Positions 17,089-26,800 of a stretch of DNA of 64,000 bases are shown here, piece after piece (the first letter of the stretch is position 1; every line of letters begins with the position of its first letter). The notes beneath the pieces are model-generated. The model was not told the DNA's origin. It saw only the letters and a program-made list of their open reading frames with translations, and made no database searches. Source of the DNA: Rhizobiaceae bacterium. GTDB lineage: Bacteria; Pseudomonadota; Alphaproteobacteria; Rhizobiales; Rhizobiaceae. The position numbers and the translations under genes were made by a program. Location of the stretch: NCBI GenBank assembly GCA_019635755.1, contig JAHBYW010000005.1, forward strand, positions 372,001 through 436,000. The letters are read 5' to 3'.

Positions 17089-17820
17089 ATGTCCACGCAG
17101 ACCCAGCACATCGTGCGCGCCTATGATGAGGAGCTGAAATACATCACGGGGCGCATCGCCGGCATGGGCGGGCAGGCCGAGCGTATGGTGGACAATGCCG
17201 TCGCCGCGCTGGTCCGCTCCGACCTGCGTCTGGCCCAGAGCGTGATCCAGGAGGATGTGCTGCTCGACGCCGGCCAGCGCGAGATCGACGAGCGTGCGAT
17301 CGTCCTCATCGCACGGCGCCAGCCGATGGCGGACGACCTGCGCGAGATCATCGGCGCGATCCGCATCGCCGCCGATCTGGAACGGGTCGGCGATCTTGGA
17401 AAGAGCATCGCCAAGCGGGTTGCGCCGGTGATCGAGGGACGCCAGCCGCCGAGCCTCTTCCGCGGCCTGCAGGCGCTCTCGGAACTGGCGCTGACGCAAC
17501 TGAAGGATGTGCTGGACGTCTACGCCTCGCGCGCCGTGGACCGCCTCGGCCTAATGCGCGACCGCGACGGCGAGATCGACGCCATGTACACGTCGCTCTT
17601 CCGCGAACTGCTGACCTACATGATGGAGGACCCGCGCAACATCACGGCATGCACCCACCTGCTGTTCTGCGCCAAGAACATCGAGCGCATCGGCGATCAC
17701 GCGACCAACATCGCCGAAACCGTCTATCACATCGTCACGGGAGCGCAGATGCCGGCCGAACGGCCGAAGACCGACAAGACGCACACGCTGACGATCGCGG
17801 CGCCCGCGCCGGGCGTGTAG
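17089..17820 (+). CDS. phoU: Phosphate signalling protein PhoU
   Basis: A 243-residue PhoU with its two three-helix repeats. The metal-binding motifs are seen as REIIGAIRIAADLERVGD near residues 82-99 and the second E-R-x-G-D motif in KNIERIGDHATNIAE near 198-212. PhoU links the Pst phosphate transporter to PhoR and prevents toxic phosphate uptake. Here it follows phoR after an 89-bp gap containing a likely terminator, and no pst genes are present in the window. Confidence 0.95.
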   Translation: MSTQTQHIVRAYDEELKYITGRIAGMGGQAERMVDNAVAALVRSDLRLAQSVIQEDVLLDAGQREIDERAIVLIARRQPMADDLREIIGAIRIAADLERVGDLGKSIAKRVAPVIEGRQPPSLFRGLQALSELALTQLKDVLDVYASRAVDRLGLMRDRDGEIDAMYTSLFRELLTYMMEDPRNITACTHLLFCAKNIERIGDHATNIAETVYHIVTGAQMPAERPKTDKTHTLTIAAPAPGV

Positions 17821-17867
17821 GACGGGATGCGCGACGCCGGTTGACGGCGGGCCGCGCTCCTGGTCGG

Positions 17868-18380
17868 TCAGCGGTTCCTGCGCCGCTCGGAGGCCGGCTG
17901 GAAGGCGATGCGCGAATGGTAAGCGCAGTAGGGACCGGTCTCGGCCGGATCATTGCCGCAGAAGCTGAAATCCTCGGCGAGGGGATCGCCGTTCGGCCAT
18001 TTGCAGGTCTTTTCGTTCAACTGGATGAGCTGCAGCCGCCGCGAGATCGGCACCACCACGTTCTCGACGGGCCGAATGACCTGCCGCGCCACGGGCTCGA
18101 CGTCGAACTGGGTCTGCAGCGCGGTCGCGCCGATCGACGCAGGCATCGGCCTGTGCGTGGTGCGCACCGCGGACTTGATGCCGCTCGCGGCACTTGCCGC
18201 CTTCTTCTGGCGCACCGGTGCTGCCGTGGAGCGGCCCCGGCTCGACAGTTTCAGCCGGTGCACCTTGCCGATCACGGCGTTGCGCGACACGCCGCCGAGC
18301 TGCGCCGCGATCTGGCTCGCGCTCAGCCCCTCGGCCCAGAGCTTGCGCAAGAGATCGACCCGTTCATCAGTCCAGTTCAT
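17868..18380 (-). CDS. gcrA: Cell cycle regulator GcrA
   Basis: A 170-residue GcrA homologue, a sigma-70 cofactor that activates cell-cycle genes at methylated GANTC sites in alphaproteobacteria. The conserved N-terminal helix-turn-helix starts MNWTDERVDLLRKLW and continues to GVSRNAVIGKVHRL. The C-terminal CKWPNGDP / FCGN / YCAYHS cluster is the usual sigma-contacting region. The ATG at 18380 is fixed by the conserved N terminus. Confidence 0.96.
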   Translation of the reverse strand: MNWTDERVDLLRKLWAEGLSASQIAAQLGGVSRNAVIGKVHRLKLSSRGRSTAAPVRQKKAASAASGIKSAVRTTHRPMPASIGATALQTQFDVEPVARQVIRPVENVVVPISRRLQLIQLNEKTCKWPNGDPLAEDFSFCGNDPAETGPYCAYHSRIAFQPASERRRNR

Positions 18381-18681
18381 CAGGATCAGGCTCCTCGTCA
18401 GCGTGCGGGAATCCGAATCCTTCCGCCGCCCGGCGCAAGCCGGGAGACACCACATCTACGCAGAAGGATGAGTCCGCCGCACGAAATCTAGTTTTTTCGC
18501 TGCCAGTGAAAATACAGTAACGCTTGACTCCGTGACAAGAGTCCTCCGGACGGCCGGAATCGGTTTTTGGGGTTTTCCCCAACTTGCGGCCGCACGTCGG
18601 AGAGACCCCAGGCACGGCCGGCGGCGAAGGAAGGCGACGTTTTCGTTGACTTCGTGGCCAAAACGCCTGATATCCGAGAAA
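18381..18681. other. Intergenic leader between gcrA and argD, candidate untranslated RNA
   Basis: No gene is seen here. The part nearest gcrA should hold its promoter. From about 18535 the plus strand contains several small hairpins (CCGGACGGCCGG, GGGGTTTTCCCC) and ends in a strong intrinsic terminator at 18682-18710. A plus-strand transcript, either a free small RNA or an argD leader with attenuation, is the simplest reason for that terminator. No tRNA or known riboswitch core was recognised. Confidence 0.35.
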
Positions 18682-18710
18682 AGCCGCCGCTCCGGCGGCT
18701 TTTGGTTTTT
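18682..18710 (+). terminator. Strong intrinsic terminator upstream of argD
   Basis: AGCCGCCG-CTC-CGGCGGCT, a perfect 8-bp stem with a 3-base loop, followed by TTTTGGTTTTT. It lies 51 bp before the argD ATG, on the argD coding strand, with no gene upstream on that strand since phoU. Confidence 0.75.
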
Positions 18711-18761
18711 CGGTCATCGTTGCAACGGCGATCGGCCGGTGTGGTTCCGACAGAGGATGTA

Positions 18762-19949
18762 ATGACCGGTTCGGCGCTTTACGAGACCTTCGCGCGCGCG
18801 CCTCTCGCCTTCGAGAAGGGTGAGGGCTCCTGGCTGACGACGGTCACCGGCGACCGATATCTCGATTTCGCCGCCGGTATCGCCGTGAATTCGCTGGGTT
18901 ACAGCCATCCCCATCTCGTCGCCGCCCTGACCGAGCAGGCGGGCAAGCTGTGGCATGTCTCCAACCTCTACGAGATCCCCGGCCAGCAGCGGCTTGCCGA
19001 GCGCCTCGTCGCCAACAGCTTCGCCGATAAGGTCTTCTTCACGAACTCCGGCGCCGAGGCGATCGAGTGCGCGATCAAGACCGCGCGCCGCTATCATTTC
19101 GCCAAGGGCCAGCCGGAACGCTACCGGACGATCACCTTCGAGGGCGCCTTCCACGGCCGCACGCTGGCCACCATCGCCGCGGGCGGCCAGGCGAAGTATC
19201 TGGAGGGCTTCGGCCCCAAGGCAGACGGCTTCGACCAGGTCCCGTTCGGCGACCTGGACGCGGTAGAGAAACTGATCGGCCCGACGACCGCCGCGATCCT
19301 GATCGAGCCCATCCAGGGCGAGGGCGGGGTGCGCGTCGTGCCGGCGCAGACGATGCGCAGGCTGCGGGACCTGTGCGACACAAACGGCCTGCTGCTCGTG
19401 CTGGACGAGGTGCAGTCCGGCATCGGCCGCACCGGCCGGTTCCTGGCGCATGAGTGGTCGGGTGTCGCGCCCGACATCGCCGCGATCGCCAAAGGCATCG
19501 GCGGCGGTTTCCCGATGGGGGCGTGCCTGGCGACGGACGAGGCGGCCGTCGGCATGACGGCCGGCGTGCACGGCACGACCTTCGGCGGCAATCCGCTGGC
19601 CATGGCCGTCGGCAACGCCGTGCTCGACGTCGTGCTTGCGGACGGCTTCCTGGACGCGGTCGCCGCCAGGGGGTTGCTGATGAAGCAGGGCCTGGCGTCC
19701 ATCGCCGACGAATTCCCGGACGTGATCGAGGAGATCCGCGGCGAGGGCCTGCTGCTGGGGCTGAAGTGCAAGGTGCCGAACACCAAGGTGTCGGCGGCGC
19801 TGCGCGACCAGAAGCTGCTCTGCGCGACCGCCGGCGACAATGTCGTCAGGCTGCTGCCGCCGCTGACCGTCACCGAGGACGAGGTCAGGATCGCGCTTGA
19901 CCGCATCCGCACCGGTGCACGGACAGTCGCGGCGGCGAAAGCGTCCTGA
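18762..19949 (+). CDS. argD: Acetylornithine aminotransferase
   Basis: A 395-residue class III PLP aminotransferase that converts N-acetylglutamate semialdehyde to N-acetylornithine in arginine synthesis. Motifs include [17 protein letters not shown] (PLP phosphate site), [12 protein letters not shown], and the Schiff-base lysine in [18 protein letters not shown] lies just before the ATG at 18762. Four bases after its stop comes argF, so the two form an operon. A terminator just upstream suggests attenuation or an independent small RNA. Confidence 0.95.
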   Translation: MTGSALYETFARAPLAFEKGEGSWLTTVTGDRYLDFAAGIAVNSLGYSHPHLVAALTEQAGKLWHVSNLYEIPGQQRLAERLVANSFADKVFFTNSGAEAIECAIKTARRYHFAKGQPERYRTITFEGAFHGRTLATIAAGGQAKYLEGFGPKADGFDQVPFGDLDAVEKLIGPTTAAILIEPIQGEGGVRVVPAQTMRRLRDLCDTNGLLLVLDEVQSGIGRTGRFLAHEWSGVAPDIAAIAKGIGGGFPMGACLATDEAAVGMTAGVHGTTFGGNPLAMAVGNAVLDVVLADGFLDAVAARGLLMKQGLASIADEFPDVIEEIRGEGLLLGLKCKVPNTKVSAALRDQKLLCATAGDNVVRLLPPLTVTEDEVRIALDRIRTGARTVAAAKAS

Positions 19950-19953
19950 CGTC

Positions 19954-20871
19954 ATGTCCGCTTCGCCACGGCATTTCACCGACCTTTCCGCCATTCCCGC
20001 TGCCGACCTGCGGGCGATCCTGAACGACGCCGTGGCGCGCAAGGGGCGCCTCAAGGCCGGCGAGCGCAGCCGTCCGCTGGACGGCAAGGTGCTGGCGATG
20101 ATCTTCGACAAGCCGTCGACGCGCACGCGCGTCTCCTTCGACGTGGCCATGCGCCAGCTCGGCGGCGAGACGATCATGCTGACCGGCACCGAAATGCAGC
20201 TCGGCCGGTCGGAGACGATCGCCGACACCGCCAAGGTGCTGTCGCGCTACGTCGATGCGATCATGATCCGCACCACGGCCCACAGCCGCCTGATGGAGCT
20301 GGCGGAGAACGCCACTGTGCCGGTCATCAACGGGCTGACCGACGACACTCATCCCTGCCAGCTGATGGCGGACGTGATGACCTTCGAGGAACATCGCGGC
20401 AGCGTTGCCGGCAGGACCTTCGCTTGGACCGGCGACGGGAACAACGTGCTGCACTCGCTGCTTGAGGCGTCGGCCCGCTTCGGTTTCGACCTGCGCGTCG
20501 CGGTGCCGGAGGGCAGCGAGCCGGGGGATCGCTACATCGACTGGTCGCGGCGCAATGGCGGCAGCATCCAGTTCACGAAGACCGCCGAGCAGGCGGTCGA
20601 GAATGCCGACTGCGTGATGACGGACACCTGGGTCTCGATGGGCCAGGAGCATCGCGCGCGCGGCCACAACGTCTTCGTCCCCTATCAGGTCAACGCCGCG
20701 CTGATGAAGCGCGCCAAGCCCGACGCGCTCTTCATGCACTGCCTGCCGGCGCACCGCGGAGAAGAAGTCACCGACGAGGTGATCGACGGGCCCCATTCCG
20801 TGGTCTTCGACGAGGCGGAGAACCGGCTGCACGCGCAGAAGGCCGTCCTGGCGTGGTGCCTGGGCGCCTGA
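19954..20871 (+). CDS. argF: Ornithine carbamoyltransferase
   Basis: A 305-residue OTCase, making citrulline from ornithine and carbamoyl phosphate. The carbamoyl-phosphate site is [12 protein letters not shown], with [11 protein letters not shown] in the middle, and the ornithine loop is [10 protein letters not shown] near residue 265. The ATG at 19954 sits 4 bp after argD; an upstream in-frame ATG at 19897 overlaps argD and was rejected. Confidence 0.95.
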   Translation: MSASPRHFTDLSAIPAADLRAILNDAVARKGRLKAGERSRPLDGKVLAMIFDKPSTRTRVSFDVAMRQLGGETIMLTGTEMQLGRSETIADTAKVLSRYVDAIMIRTTAHSRLMELAENATVPVINGLTDDTHPCQLMADVMTFEEHRGSVAGRTFAWTGDGNNVLHSLLEASARFGFDLRVAVPEGSEPGDRYIDWSRRNGGSIQFTKTAEQAVENADCVMTDTWVSMGQEHRARGHNVFVPYQVNAALMKRAKPDALFMHCLPAHRGEEVTDEVIDGPHSVVFDEAENRLHAQKAVLAWCLGA

Positions 20872-21011
20872 CGCCCTGCGCTTGATCGACGGCGGCCGCG
20901 GACCTATCTGAGCGCGATCAATCGAAACAATGGCGGTCGCGCGCCCCGGTCTTGCCAAGGCTGACTTGTCGAGGCTGGCAACCGGCAGCGCGTTCCCGCG
21001 AGGACCCAGCC

Positions 21012-22001
21012 ATGAACGAACGGGTGAAGAAACTGGGCGAGTTCGGCTTCGCCGGCGACGACCACGTCGTGCCATTCGAGGTCGCGCCGCTCGATGTCCG
21101 CGGACGTGCCGTCCAACTCGGGGCGACGCTCGACCAGATCCTGGCCCGCCACGACTATCCGGCTCCGGTGTCGCGTCTGCTCGCCGAAGCCGCGGCGCTG
21201 ACCGTCCTGCTCGGCACCGCCCTCAAGTTCGAGGGCAAGTTCATCCTGCAGACGAAGTCTGACGGCCCGGTGGACATGCTGGTCGCGGATTTCGCCACGC
21301 CGGATTCGCTGCGCGCCTATGCGCGCTTCGATGCCGACCGCCTGGCCGACGCGGTTCGCGACGGCCGTGACAAGCCGGAGGACCTGCTGGGCAAGGGCGT
21401 GCTGGCGATGACCGTCGACCAGGGAGCCTACACGCAGCGTTACCAGGGCATCGTCGAGCTCGACGGCAAGTCGCTGGAGCATGTCGCGCGCGCCTATTTC
21501 CGCCAGTCGGAGCAGATTCCGACGGATGTGCGCCTGGCCGTCGCGCGCCAGGTGATGCCGGGCGACCGGGATGGCCGCGAGCGCTGGCGCGCCGGCGGCC
21601 TGCTCGTCCAGTTCCTCCCCGAGGCGCCGGAGCGGCTTCGCTTGCCCGATCTCCCGGGCGGCGATGGCGATCCCGGCCAGGCGGACGATCCGACGGACAA
21701 TGCTTGGCAGGAGGCGCGGATGCTGCTGTCGACGGTGGAGCCGACGGAGCTGGTCGACCCCACCGTGGGCGCCGAGCGGCTGCTCTACCGGCTTTTCCAC
21801 GAGCACGGCGTGCGCGTCTTCGACGGCGCCGCCGTCGCGGACCGGTGCACCTGCTCCAGCGACAAGGTCCGCGGCATCCTGGGCGGGTTCTCCGCCGAGG
21901 AGATCCGCGAGAGCACGGTCGACGGCGCCATCAGCGTGGGCTGCGAGTTCTGCTCGAAGCGCTATTCGTTCGACCCGGCCGAGTTCCAGCCGGTCAATTG
22001 A
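21012..22001 (+). CDS. hslO: Redox-regulated chaperone Hsp33
   Basis: A 329-residue Hsp33 homologue, a holdase that is activated by oxidation. The C-terminal zinc centre is seen as CTC near residue 280 and CEFC near 315, the four cysteines that act as redox switch. The argD-argF-hslO order is common in related genomes. Its last 8 bp overlap the convergent apaG gene. Confidence 0.94.
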   Translation: MNERVKKLGEFGFAGDDHVVPFEVAPLDVRGRAVQLGATLDQILARHDYPAPVSRLLAEAAALTVLLGTALKFEGKFILQTKSDGPVDMLVADFATPDSLRAYARFDADRLADAVRDGRDKPEDLLGKGVLAMTVDQGAYTQRYQGIVELDGKSLEHVARAYFRQSEQIPTDVRLAVARQVMPGDRDGRERWRAGGLLVQFLPEAPERLRLPDLPGGDGDPGQADDPTDNAWQEARMLLSTVEPTELVDPTVGAERLLYRLFHEHGVRVFDGAAVADRCTCSSDKVRGILGGFSAEEIRESTVDGAISVGCEFCSKRYSFDPAEFQPVN

Positions 22002-22386
22002 CCGTCCGCTTGGTGCCGGGCAGGTCGAGCGAGAAGGCGGGGATGTCGATGTCGAACATCTCGCCGCGGCCGTTCCGCATGGTGTAGCGGCCGACCATGA
22101 TGCCCGACGGCGTCGAGAGCGGGCAGCCGGACGTATACTGGAAACTGTCGCCCGGATCGAGTTCGGGCTGCTCGCCGACAACGCCGGGGCCGCGCACCTC
22201 TTCGACGCGGCCTCGGCCATCGGTGATGTGCCAGTAGCGCGACAGCAGCTTCACCTGCTCGTCCGACTGGTTGGCGATGGTCACCCTGTAGGCCCAGACG
22301 TAGCGGCTCTCGGCCGGATCGGAGCGGTCGTCGAGGAAGAACGGCTCGACATTGACCTCGATGTTGTTCGTCACGGCGCGGTACAT
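21994..22386 (-). CDS. apaG: ApaG family protein (Co2+/Mg2+ efflux-associated)
   Basis: A 130-residue single-domain ApaG protein with a fibronectin III-like fold. Conserved features are [23 protein letters not shown]-like segment ([16 protein letters not shown]) and the [15 protein letters not shown]-type loop. Its biochemical role is unclear. The ATG at 22386 begins the conserved MYRAVT start; the frame extends upstream without homology. Its 3' end overlaps hslO by 8 bp. Confidence 0.93.
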   Translation of the reverse strand: MYRAVTNNIEVNVEPFFLDDRSDPAESRYVWAYRVTIANQSDEQVKLLSRYWHITDGRGRVEEVRGPGVVGEQPELDPGDSFQYTSGCPLSTPSGIMVGRYTMRNGRGEMFDIDIPAFSLDLPGTKRTVN

Positions 22387-22480
22387 GGCGTGATCCAAGG
22401 ACGGCGGTCGGTGCAGGTCAACTGGAATCCGCTTTTGCGGCATGATTGTGATCGGCCGGGTTTCGCGCCATGATCGCCGC

Positions 22481-22819
22481 ATGCTGACCGCCGACGAGTT
22501 CGTGAACCTTGCGCTTGGCTTCCCGGAAGCGGTGCAAGGTCGTCACGTCGAGACCGACGATTTCCGCGTCGAGGGCAAGATCTTCGCCACGTTCCGGCAG
22601 GTGGACAGCCGTGCCGTGCTGAAGTTCTCGCCGGACGAGCAGCGGCTGTTCATGGAGACCGCGCCCGGCATGTTCGAGCCGGTCCATGGCTCGTGGGGCC
22701 AGAAGGGCTGGACACGCGTCGTGCTGGACAAGGCCGACGCCGCGACCGTGCGGCACGCGATGGCCTATTCCTGGCGCTCGGTGGCGCCGAAGAAACTGCA
22801 GGCACGGCTGAAGGCCTAG
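22481..22819 (+). CDS. MmcQ/YjbR family protein
   Basis: A 112-residue YjbR-type protein. Family features are the start [24 protein letters not shown] and [18 protein letters not shown], with a DNA-binding-like CyaY fold inferred from the family. The ATG at 22481 was preferred to 22442 because homology begins there. Its stop TAG shares bases with the stop of metZ on the other strand. Confidence 0.85.
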   Translation: MLTADEFVNLALGFPEAVQGRHVETDDFRVEGKIFATFRQVDSRAVLKFSPDEQRLFMETAPGMFEPVHGSWGQKGWTRVVLDKADAATVRHAMAYSWRSVAPKKLQARLKA

Positions 22820-24003
22820 CCGGCGTTCAGCGCCTGGTCGATGTCGGCGATCAGGTCGTCGGCGTCCTCCAGCCCGATCGAAATACGCAGCGTGCCCGGA
22901 TTGATGCCGAGGGCCGCGCGGGCCTCCTCCGACAGGTTCTTGTGCGTCGTCGTCGCCGGATGCGTGATCAGGCTCTTGGCGTCGCCGAGATTGTTGGAGA
23001 TGCGGGTGATGCCGAGCGCATTCGAGAAGGCGAAGGCCGACGGCTTTCCGCCCTTCACCTCGAAGCAGATCAGCGTCGAGCCGCCCTTCATCTGCCGGGC
23101 GATGATATCGGCCTGCGGATGGTCGTTGCGGCCGGGATAGATGACCTTGGCGATGCCGGGGTGGCAGGCGAGGAAGCCGGCGACCCTAGCGGCGCTCTCC
23201 GTCTGCTGACGCACCCGGAGCGGCAGCGTCTCCAGCCCCTTCAGCAGCGTCCAGGCGTTGAACGGGGACAGCGACGGCCCGGTGTGGCGGAAATAGTCGT
23301 GCAGGTTCTCGTCGATCCACTTCTTGTCGGACAGGATCACGCCGCCCAGGCAGCGCCCCTGGCCGTCGATGTGCTTGGTGGCCGAATAGACCACGACATG
23401 CGCGCCGAGCTCCAGCGGCTTCTGCTGCAGCGGGGTCGCGAAGACATTGTCGACCACCAGCCGCGCGCCGGTCGCGTTGGCGAGCTTTGCCACGGCGGCG
23501 ATGTCGATGACCTCAAGCGTCGGATTGGTCGGGCTTTCGAGGAAGAAGATCTTCGTCTTGCCCGGCCGCACGGCCTCTTCCCAGGCCTGCATGCTGGTGC
23601 CGTCGACCAGCGTCGTCTCGATGCCGTAGCGCGGCATCAGCGTCTCCACGACCCAGCGGCACGACCCGAACAGCGCGCGCGCCGCGACGACATGATCGCC
23701 GGCGCGCAGCGAGCAGAGCAGCGCGGCAGAGACGGCGGCCATGCCGGAAGAGGTGGCACGCGCATCCTCAGCGCCTTCCAGCGCGCACATGCGCTTCTCG
23801 AACATGTCGACGGTAGGGTTGGCGTAGCGCGAGTAGATGAAGCCGGGTTCCTCGCCCTTGAACCGGGCCTCCGCCGCTTCGGCCGTGTCGTAGACGAAGC
23901 CCTGCGTGAGGTAGATGGCCTCGGAGGTCTCGCCGAAACCAGACCTCAGCGTGCCGCCGTGGACCAGCGCGGTCGCGGGCTTCCAGTTCTGCTTCGCCGT
24001 CAT
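22816..24003 (-). CDS. metZ: O-succinylhomoserine sulfhydrylase
   Basis: A 395-residue Cys/Met-metabolism PLP enzyme that makes homocysteine from O-succinylhomoserine and sulfide. PLP-related motifs are YSRYANPTVDMFE, the substrate-site FFLESPTNPTLEV, and the Schiff-base lysine in YSATKHIDGQGR. The gene is preceded by a SAM-II riboswitch and an intrinsic terminator, so transcription should be shut down by S-adenosylmethionine. That leader also supports the MetZ assignment over cystathionine gamma-synthase. Confidence 0.94.
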   Translation of the reverse strand: MTAKQNWKPATALVHGGTLRSGFGETSEAIYLTQGFVYDTAEAAEARFKGEEPGFIYSRYANPTVDMFEKRMCALEGAEDARATSSGMAAVSAALLCSLRAGDHVVAARALFGSCRWVVETLMPRYGIETTLVDGTSMQAWEEAVRPGKTKIFFLESPTNPTLEVIDIAAVAKLANATGARLVVDNVFATPLQQKPLELGAHVVVYSATKHIDGQGRCLGGVILSDKKWIDENLHDYFRHTGPSLSPFNAWTLLKGLETLPLRVRQQTESAARVAGFLACHPGIAKVIYPGRNDHPQADIIARQMKGGSTLICFEVKGGKPSAFAFSNALGITRISNNLGDAKSLITHPATTTHKNLSEEARAALGINPGTLRISIGLEDADDLIADIDQALNAG

Positions 24004-24020
24004 GTCAGTCGCCCCAAAAC

Positions 24021-24050
24021 AAAAAACCGGCCGCGAAACGTCGCAACCGG
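24021..24050 (-). terminator. Attenuator terminator of metZ
   Basis: On the minus strand a 10-bp stem (CCGGTTGCGA with TCGCGGCCGG, two G-T pairs, loop CGTT) is followed by TTTTTT. It lies between the SAM-II aptamer and the metZ start, 17 bp from the ATG, which is the position of a transcription-attenuation expression platform. Confidence 0.8.
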
Positions 24051-24077
24051 CTCCACAGGCTCCTCGGCCCGACGGTC

Positions 24078-24130
24078 CTTTAGCGACTTGTTTAACGTGG
24101 CTGCAAGCCGACCGGCCAAATCACCACGGG
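24078..24130 (-). promoter_or_regulatory. SAM-II riboswitch aptamer upstream of metZ
   Basis: The minus strand carries the SAM-II (metA motif) core in order: CCCGTGGTGATTTGGCC, a GGCCGGTCGGC helix region, GCTTGCAGCCACGTTAAACA, and AAGTCGCTAAAGGA. GTGG and CCAC pair as P1, and the 3' GTCGCTAAAGG segment supplies the pseudoknot strand. SAM-II controls metA and metZ genes in alphaproteobacteria. It is followed by a terminator hairpin before metZ, so ligand binding most likely promotes termination. Confidence 0.92.
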
Positions 24131-24218
24131 ATAAGCATTCTTTAGTCCCGGCGAATGCTTGCGTCAATCGGCTGCGGCGGTAAACGTCGCCTGGCCGCAG
24201 GCGCTGGCGAGAGGGCAA

Positions 24219-25307
24219 TTGCGAACGACCGGCATCCTCCCCGACACCGAGATCAGGGCGTTGTTCGCGTCGGGCGGGCTCTCGGCGCCGCGCCCGCTCG
24301 ACGCCGACCAGGTCCAGCCCGCCAGCCTCGACCTGAGGCTCGGCGCGACGGCGTATCGCGTGCGCGCCAGCTTCTTGCCGGGGCCGGCAAACCTCGTCCG
24401 CGACAAGCTGGAGCGGCTGAAGCTGCACGAGATCGACCTGACCGCCGGCGCCGTGCTGGAGGTCGGCTGCGTCTACATCGTGCCGCTGCTGGAGGCGCTC
24501 AGTCTGCCGGCCGATATCGCTGCGTCGGCCAATCCGAAAAGCTCGACCGGCCGCCTGGACATCTTCACCCGCGTGATGATCGACCGCGGACAGGAATTCG
24601 ACAAGATACCCGCCGGCTATGCCGGGCCGCTCTACCTGGAAGTGTCCCCGCGCACCTTCCCGATCATCGTCAGGACGGGGTCGCGGCTGTCGCAGGTCCG
24701 CTTCCGCGTCGGCTCAGCGCTGCTCTCCGAGGCCGAGCTTCACCATCTTCACCGGACCGAGACTCTGGTCGCGACCGAGCAGCCCAACATCTCCGGGGCG
24801 GGCATCGCCATGTCGATCGATCTCTCGGGCGATGCGAACGGGCTCATCGGTTACCGCGGCAAGCATCACACAGCCGTCATCGACGTGGACCGGCGCGCCG
24901 TCCACGAGATCGCGGATTTCTGGGAGCCGATCTATCGGCGCGGCCCAGGCGAACTCGTGCTCGACCCGGACGAGTTCTACATCCTCGTGTCGCGCGAGGC
25001 GGTGCATGTACCGCCGCTCCACGCCGCTGAGATGACCCCGTTCGATCCGCTGGTCGGCGAGTTTCGCGTGCACTACGCCGGCTTCTTCGACCCGGGCTTC
25101 GGCCATTCGGCCGCCGGCGGCACCGGCAGCCGCGCGGTGCTGGAGGTGCGCAGCCACGAGGTGCCGTTCATCCTCGAGCATGGCCAGATCGTCGGGCGGC
25201 TGGTCTACGAGAACATGCGGGCGCGACCGGCCGCACTCTACGGCACCGACCTCGGATCGAACTATCAGGGCCAGGCGCTGAAGCTCTCCAAGCACTTCAA
25301 GGCCTGA
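24219..25307 (+). CDS. dcd: Two-domain 2'-deoxycytidine 5'-triphosphate deaminase
   Basis: A 362-residue protein with two successive Dcd/dUTPase-like trimeric-barrel domains, the form found in Rhizobiales. The first domain shows QVQPASLDLRLG and SANPKSSTGRLDIFTRVM; the second begins near residue 170 with GANGLIGYRGKHHTAVIDVD-like sequence and ends EVPFILEHGQIVGRLVYE. It deaminates dCTP to dUTP for dTMP supply. The TTG at 24219 was chosen because GAGAGGG lies just upstream and related proteins start shortly before TGILPD; the frame is open back to 24159. It diverges from the metZ leader. Confidence 0.85.
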   Translation: MRTTGILPDTEIRALFASGGLSAPRPLDADQVQPASLDLRLGATAYRVRASFLPGPANLVRDKLERLKLHEIDLTAGAVLEVGCVYIVPLLEALSLPADIAASANPKSSTGRLDIFTRVMIDRGQEFDKIPAGYAGPLYLEVSPRTFPIIVRTGSRLSQVRFRVGSALLSEAELHHLHRTETLVATEQPNISGAGIAMSIDLSGDANGLIGYRGKHHTAVIDVDRRAVHEIADFWEPIYRRGPGELVLDPDEFYILVSREAVHVPPLHAAEMTPFDPLVGEFRVHYAGFFDPGFGHSAAGGTGSRAVLEVRSHEVPFILEHGQIVGRLVYENMRARPAALYGTDLGSNYQGQALKLSKHFKA

Positions 25308-25384
25308 CGCCCTACTGCTCAACTTTTCGTGAAGCCGCGGAACAAGCGCAGCCCCGGGCCGTTTCGGTCGGTCAGGGGAAAACC

Positions 25385-25606
25385 ATGAGTCAGCGCGGCC
25401 TGCGCTTCTTCCGGAATTGGATAGCGGCAAACGTCGACCTGACGTTCTCCTATCCGTACGGCACCAAGCGTGCGCAGATGCTGGCGACCGCGTGCCGGTT
25501 CGACGCGACGGCGAGCCAGATCGGCATCCAGGAGATCGAGGACGAAACCGGCGACCTGGAAGACGCACTGACGCGTGTCCTCGAGACGAGGAATCCGGTG
25601 ATCTAG
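25385..25606 (+). CDS. Small DUF768-like protein
   Basis: A 73-residue protein beginning MSQRGLRFFRNWIAANV, which resembles the MSxRGxxFLxxWIxxN opening of the small DUF768 family that I associate with Mesorhizobium. Function unknown. It stands between dcd and the dipeptidase. AGGGGAAAACC precedes the ATG. Confidence 0.65.
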   Translation: MSQRGLRFFRNWIAANVDLTFSYPYGTKRAQMLATACRFDATASQIGIQEIEDETGDLEDALTRVLETRNPVI

Positions 25607-25624
25607 GCCCGCCGTCGCCAAAGC

Positions 25625-26800
25625 TCAGTTCGGCAGAACAGCGTCCAGCACCCGCAACTGGTTGCCGCCCATGATCTTGCCGATCTGAGCGGCATCGAAT
25701 CCCTCGGCCATCAGCGCCTCCGTCAGCAGAACCATGCCCGACGCGTCGAACGGGACGTCGACCACGCCGTCATAGTCCGAGCCGAGTGCCACGTGGTCCA
25801 CCCCGACGCGGTCGGCCGTGTAGCGGATCGCCCTGGCGATCGAGGCCGCATCCTCGCCGCAGGTCGCGGTCGACCAGAAGCCGATGCCGATCACGCCGCC
25901 GGTCCTGGCCACCCCGTCGAGCTGCGCGTCGGTCAGGTTGCGGTTGTTGTCGCAGGTTCCCTTTACGCCGGTGTGGGACACGACCACCGGCCGCGTCGCG
26001 ATCGCCACCACGTCGTCGAACTGCGCCGGCGACGCATGCGAAAGGTCGATGACCATTCCCTTCGCCTCCATCCGCGCCACGACATCCCGGCCGAGGTCGG
26101 TCAGCCCGCCCTTGTCGATGCCGTGCACCGAACCGCCGAGCTCCGTGTCAAAGAAGTGCGCGAACGACATCATCCGGTAGCCGGCGTCGAACATCGCGTC
26201 GACGTTGGCCGGATCGCCCTCCAGAACCTGGGCGCCTTCGAGCGCCAGCACGCCTGCCACGATGCCGGGCTCGTTCTGGCGCCGCTCCAGGAAGCGGCGA
26301 AGGTCCGCGCGGCCGCGCACGATGACCAAGCGGTTGTCGGAACGCGTGGCGAAATCCTGCAGCCGCGAGGCCTGATGCAGGGCACGCGCCTTCAGGCTCG
26401 TCCACGTCGCCATCGGCCAGCGCAGCGCGAGCGCCACCAGCGTTATGTTGTCGGTGTCGTCCGAATTGCTCTCGATGTTCTGCGCCCGCGGGGTCTTGCT
26501 GACGACCGAGAAGACCTGCAGCGCCACATTGCCCTCGGCCAGCCGCGGGATGTCGACATGCGCGCGGGTGCCGCGCTCCAGAAGGTCGCGGCCGAAGAGC
26601 AGCGAGTCGGCATGCAGGTCGGCGACCAGCAGCGTGCGGTGGAGTTCCGTCGCCGCAGCGCTTGCCGCGTAGGGGCCGGGGTCACGGACCGGGTTCAGCA
26701 ACCGATCGGTGAGGCTGGGCAGGGCCAGGAAGAAGAAGGCGACGCCAAGCACCGCGAGGAGCGCGAAACCGTAGAGGACAATTTTCGCCAGGCGCCGCAT
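25625..26800 (-). CDS. Membrane dipeptidase, peptidase family M19
   Basis: A 391-residue renal-dipeptidase-type zinc peptidase that cleaves dipeptides, often with D-residues. A signal-anchor helix spans about residues 8-28. Metal-binding motifs are ADLHADSL (HxD), EGAQVLEG (bridging Glu), VIDLSHASP, VSHTGVK and the C-terminal GSDYDG. The N-terminal anchor and Sec-like start place it outside the cytoplasm. Confidence 0.92.
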   Translation of the reverse strand: MRRLAKIVLYGFALLAVLGVAFFFLALPSLTDRLLNPVRDPGPYAASAAATELHRTLLVADLHADSLLFGRDLLERGTRAHVDIPRLAEGNVALQVFSVVSKTPRAQNIESNSDDTDNITLVALALRWPMATWTSLKARALHQASRLQDFATRSDNRLVIVRGRADLRRFLERRQNEPGIVAGVLALEGAQVLEGDPANVDAMFDAGYRMMSFAHFFDTELGGSVHGIDKGGLTDLGRDVVARMEAKGMVIDLSHASPAQFDDVVAIATRPVVVSHTGVKGTCDNNRNLTDAQLDGVARTGGVIGIGFWSTATCGEDAASIARAIRYTADRVGVDHVALGSDYDGVVDVPFDASGMVLLTEALMAEGFDAAQIGKIMGGNQLRVLDAVLPN

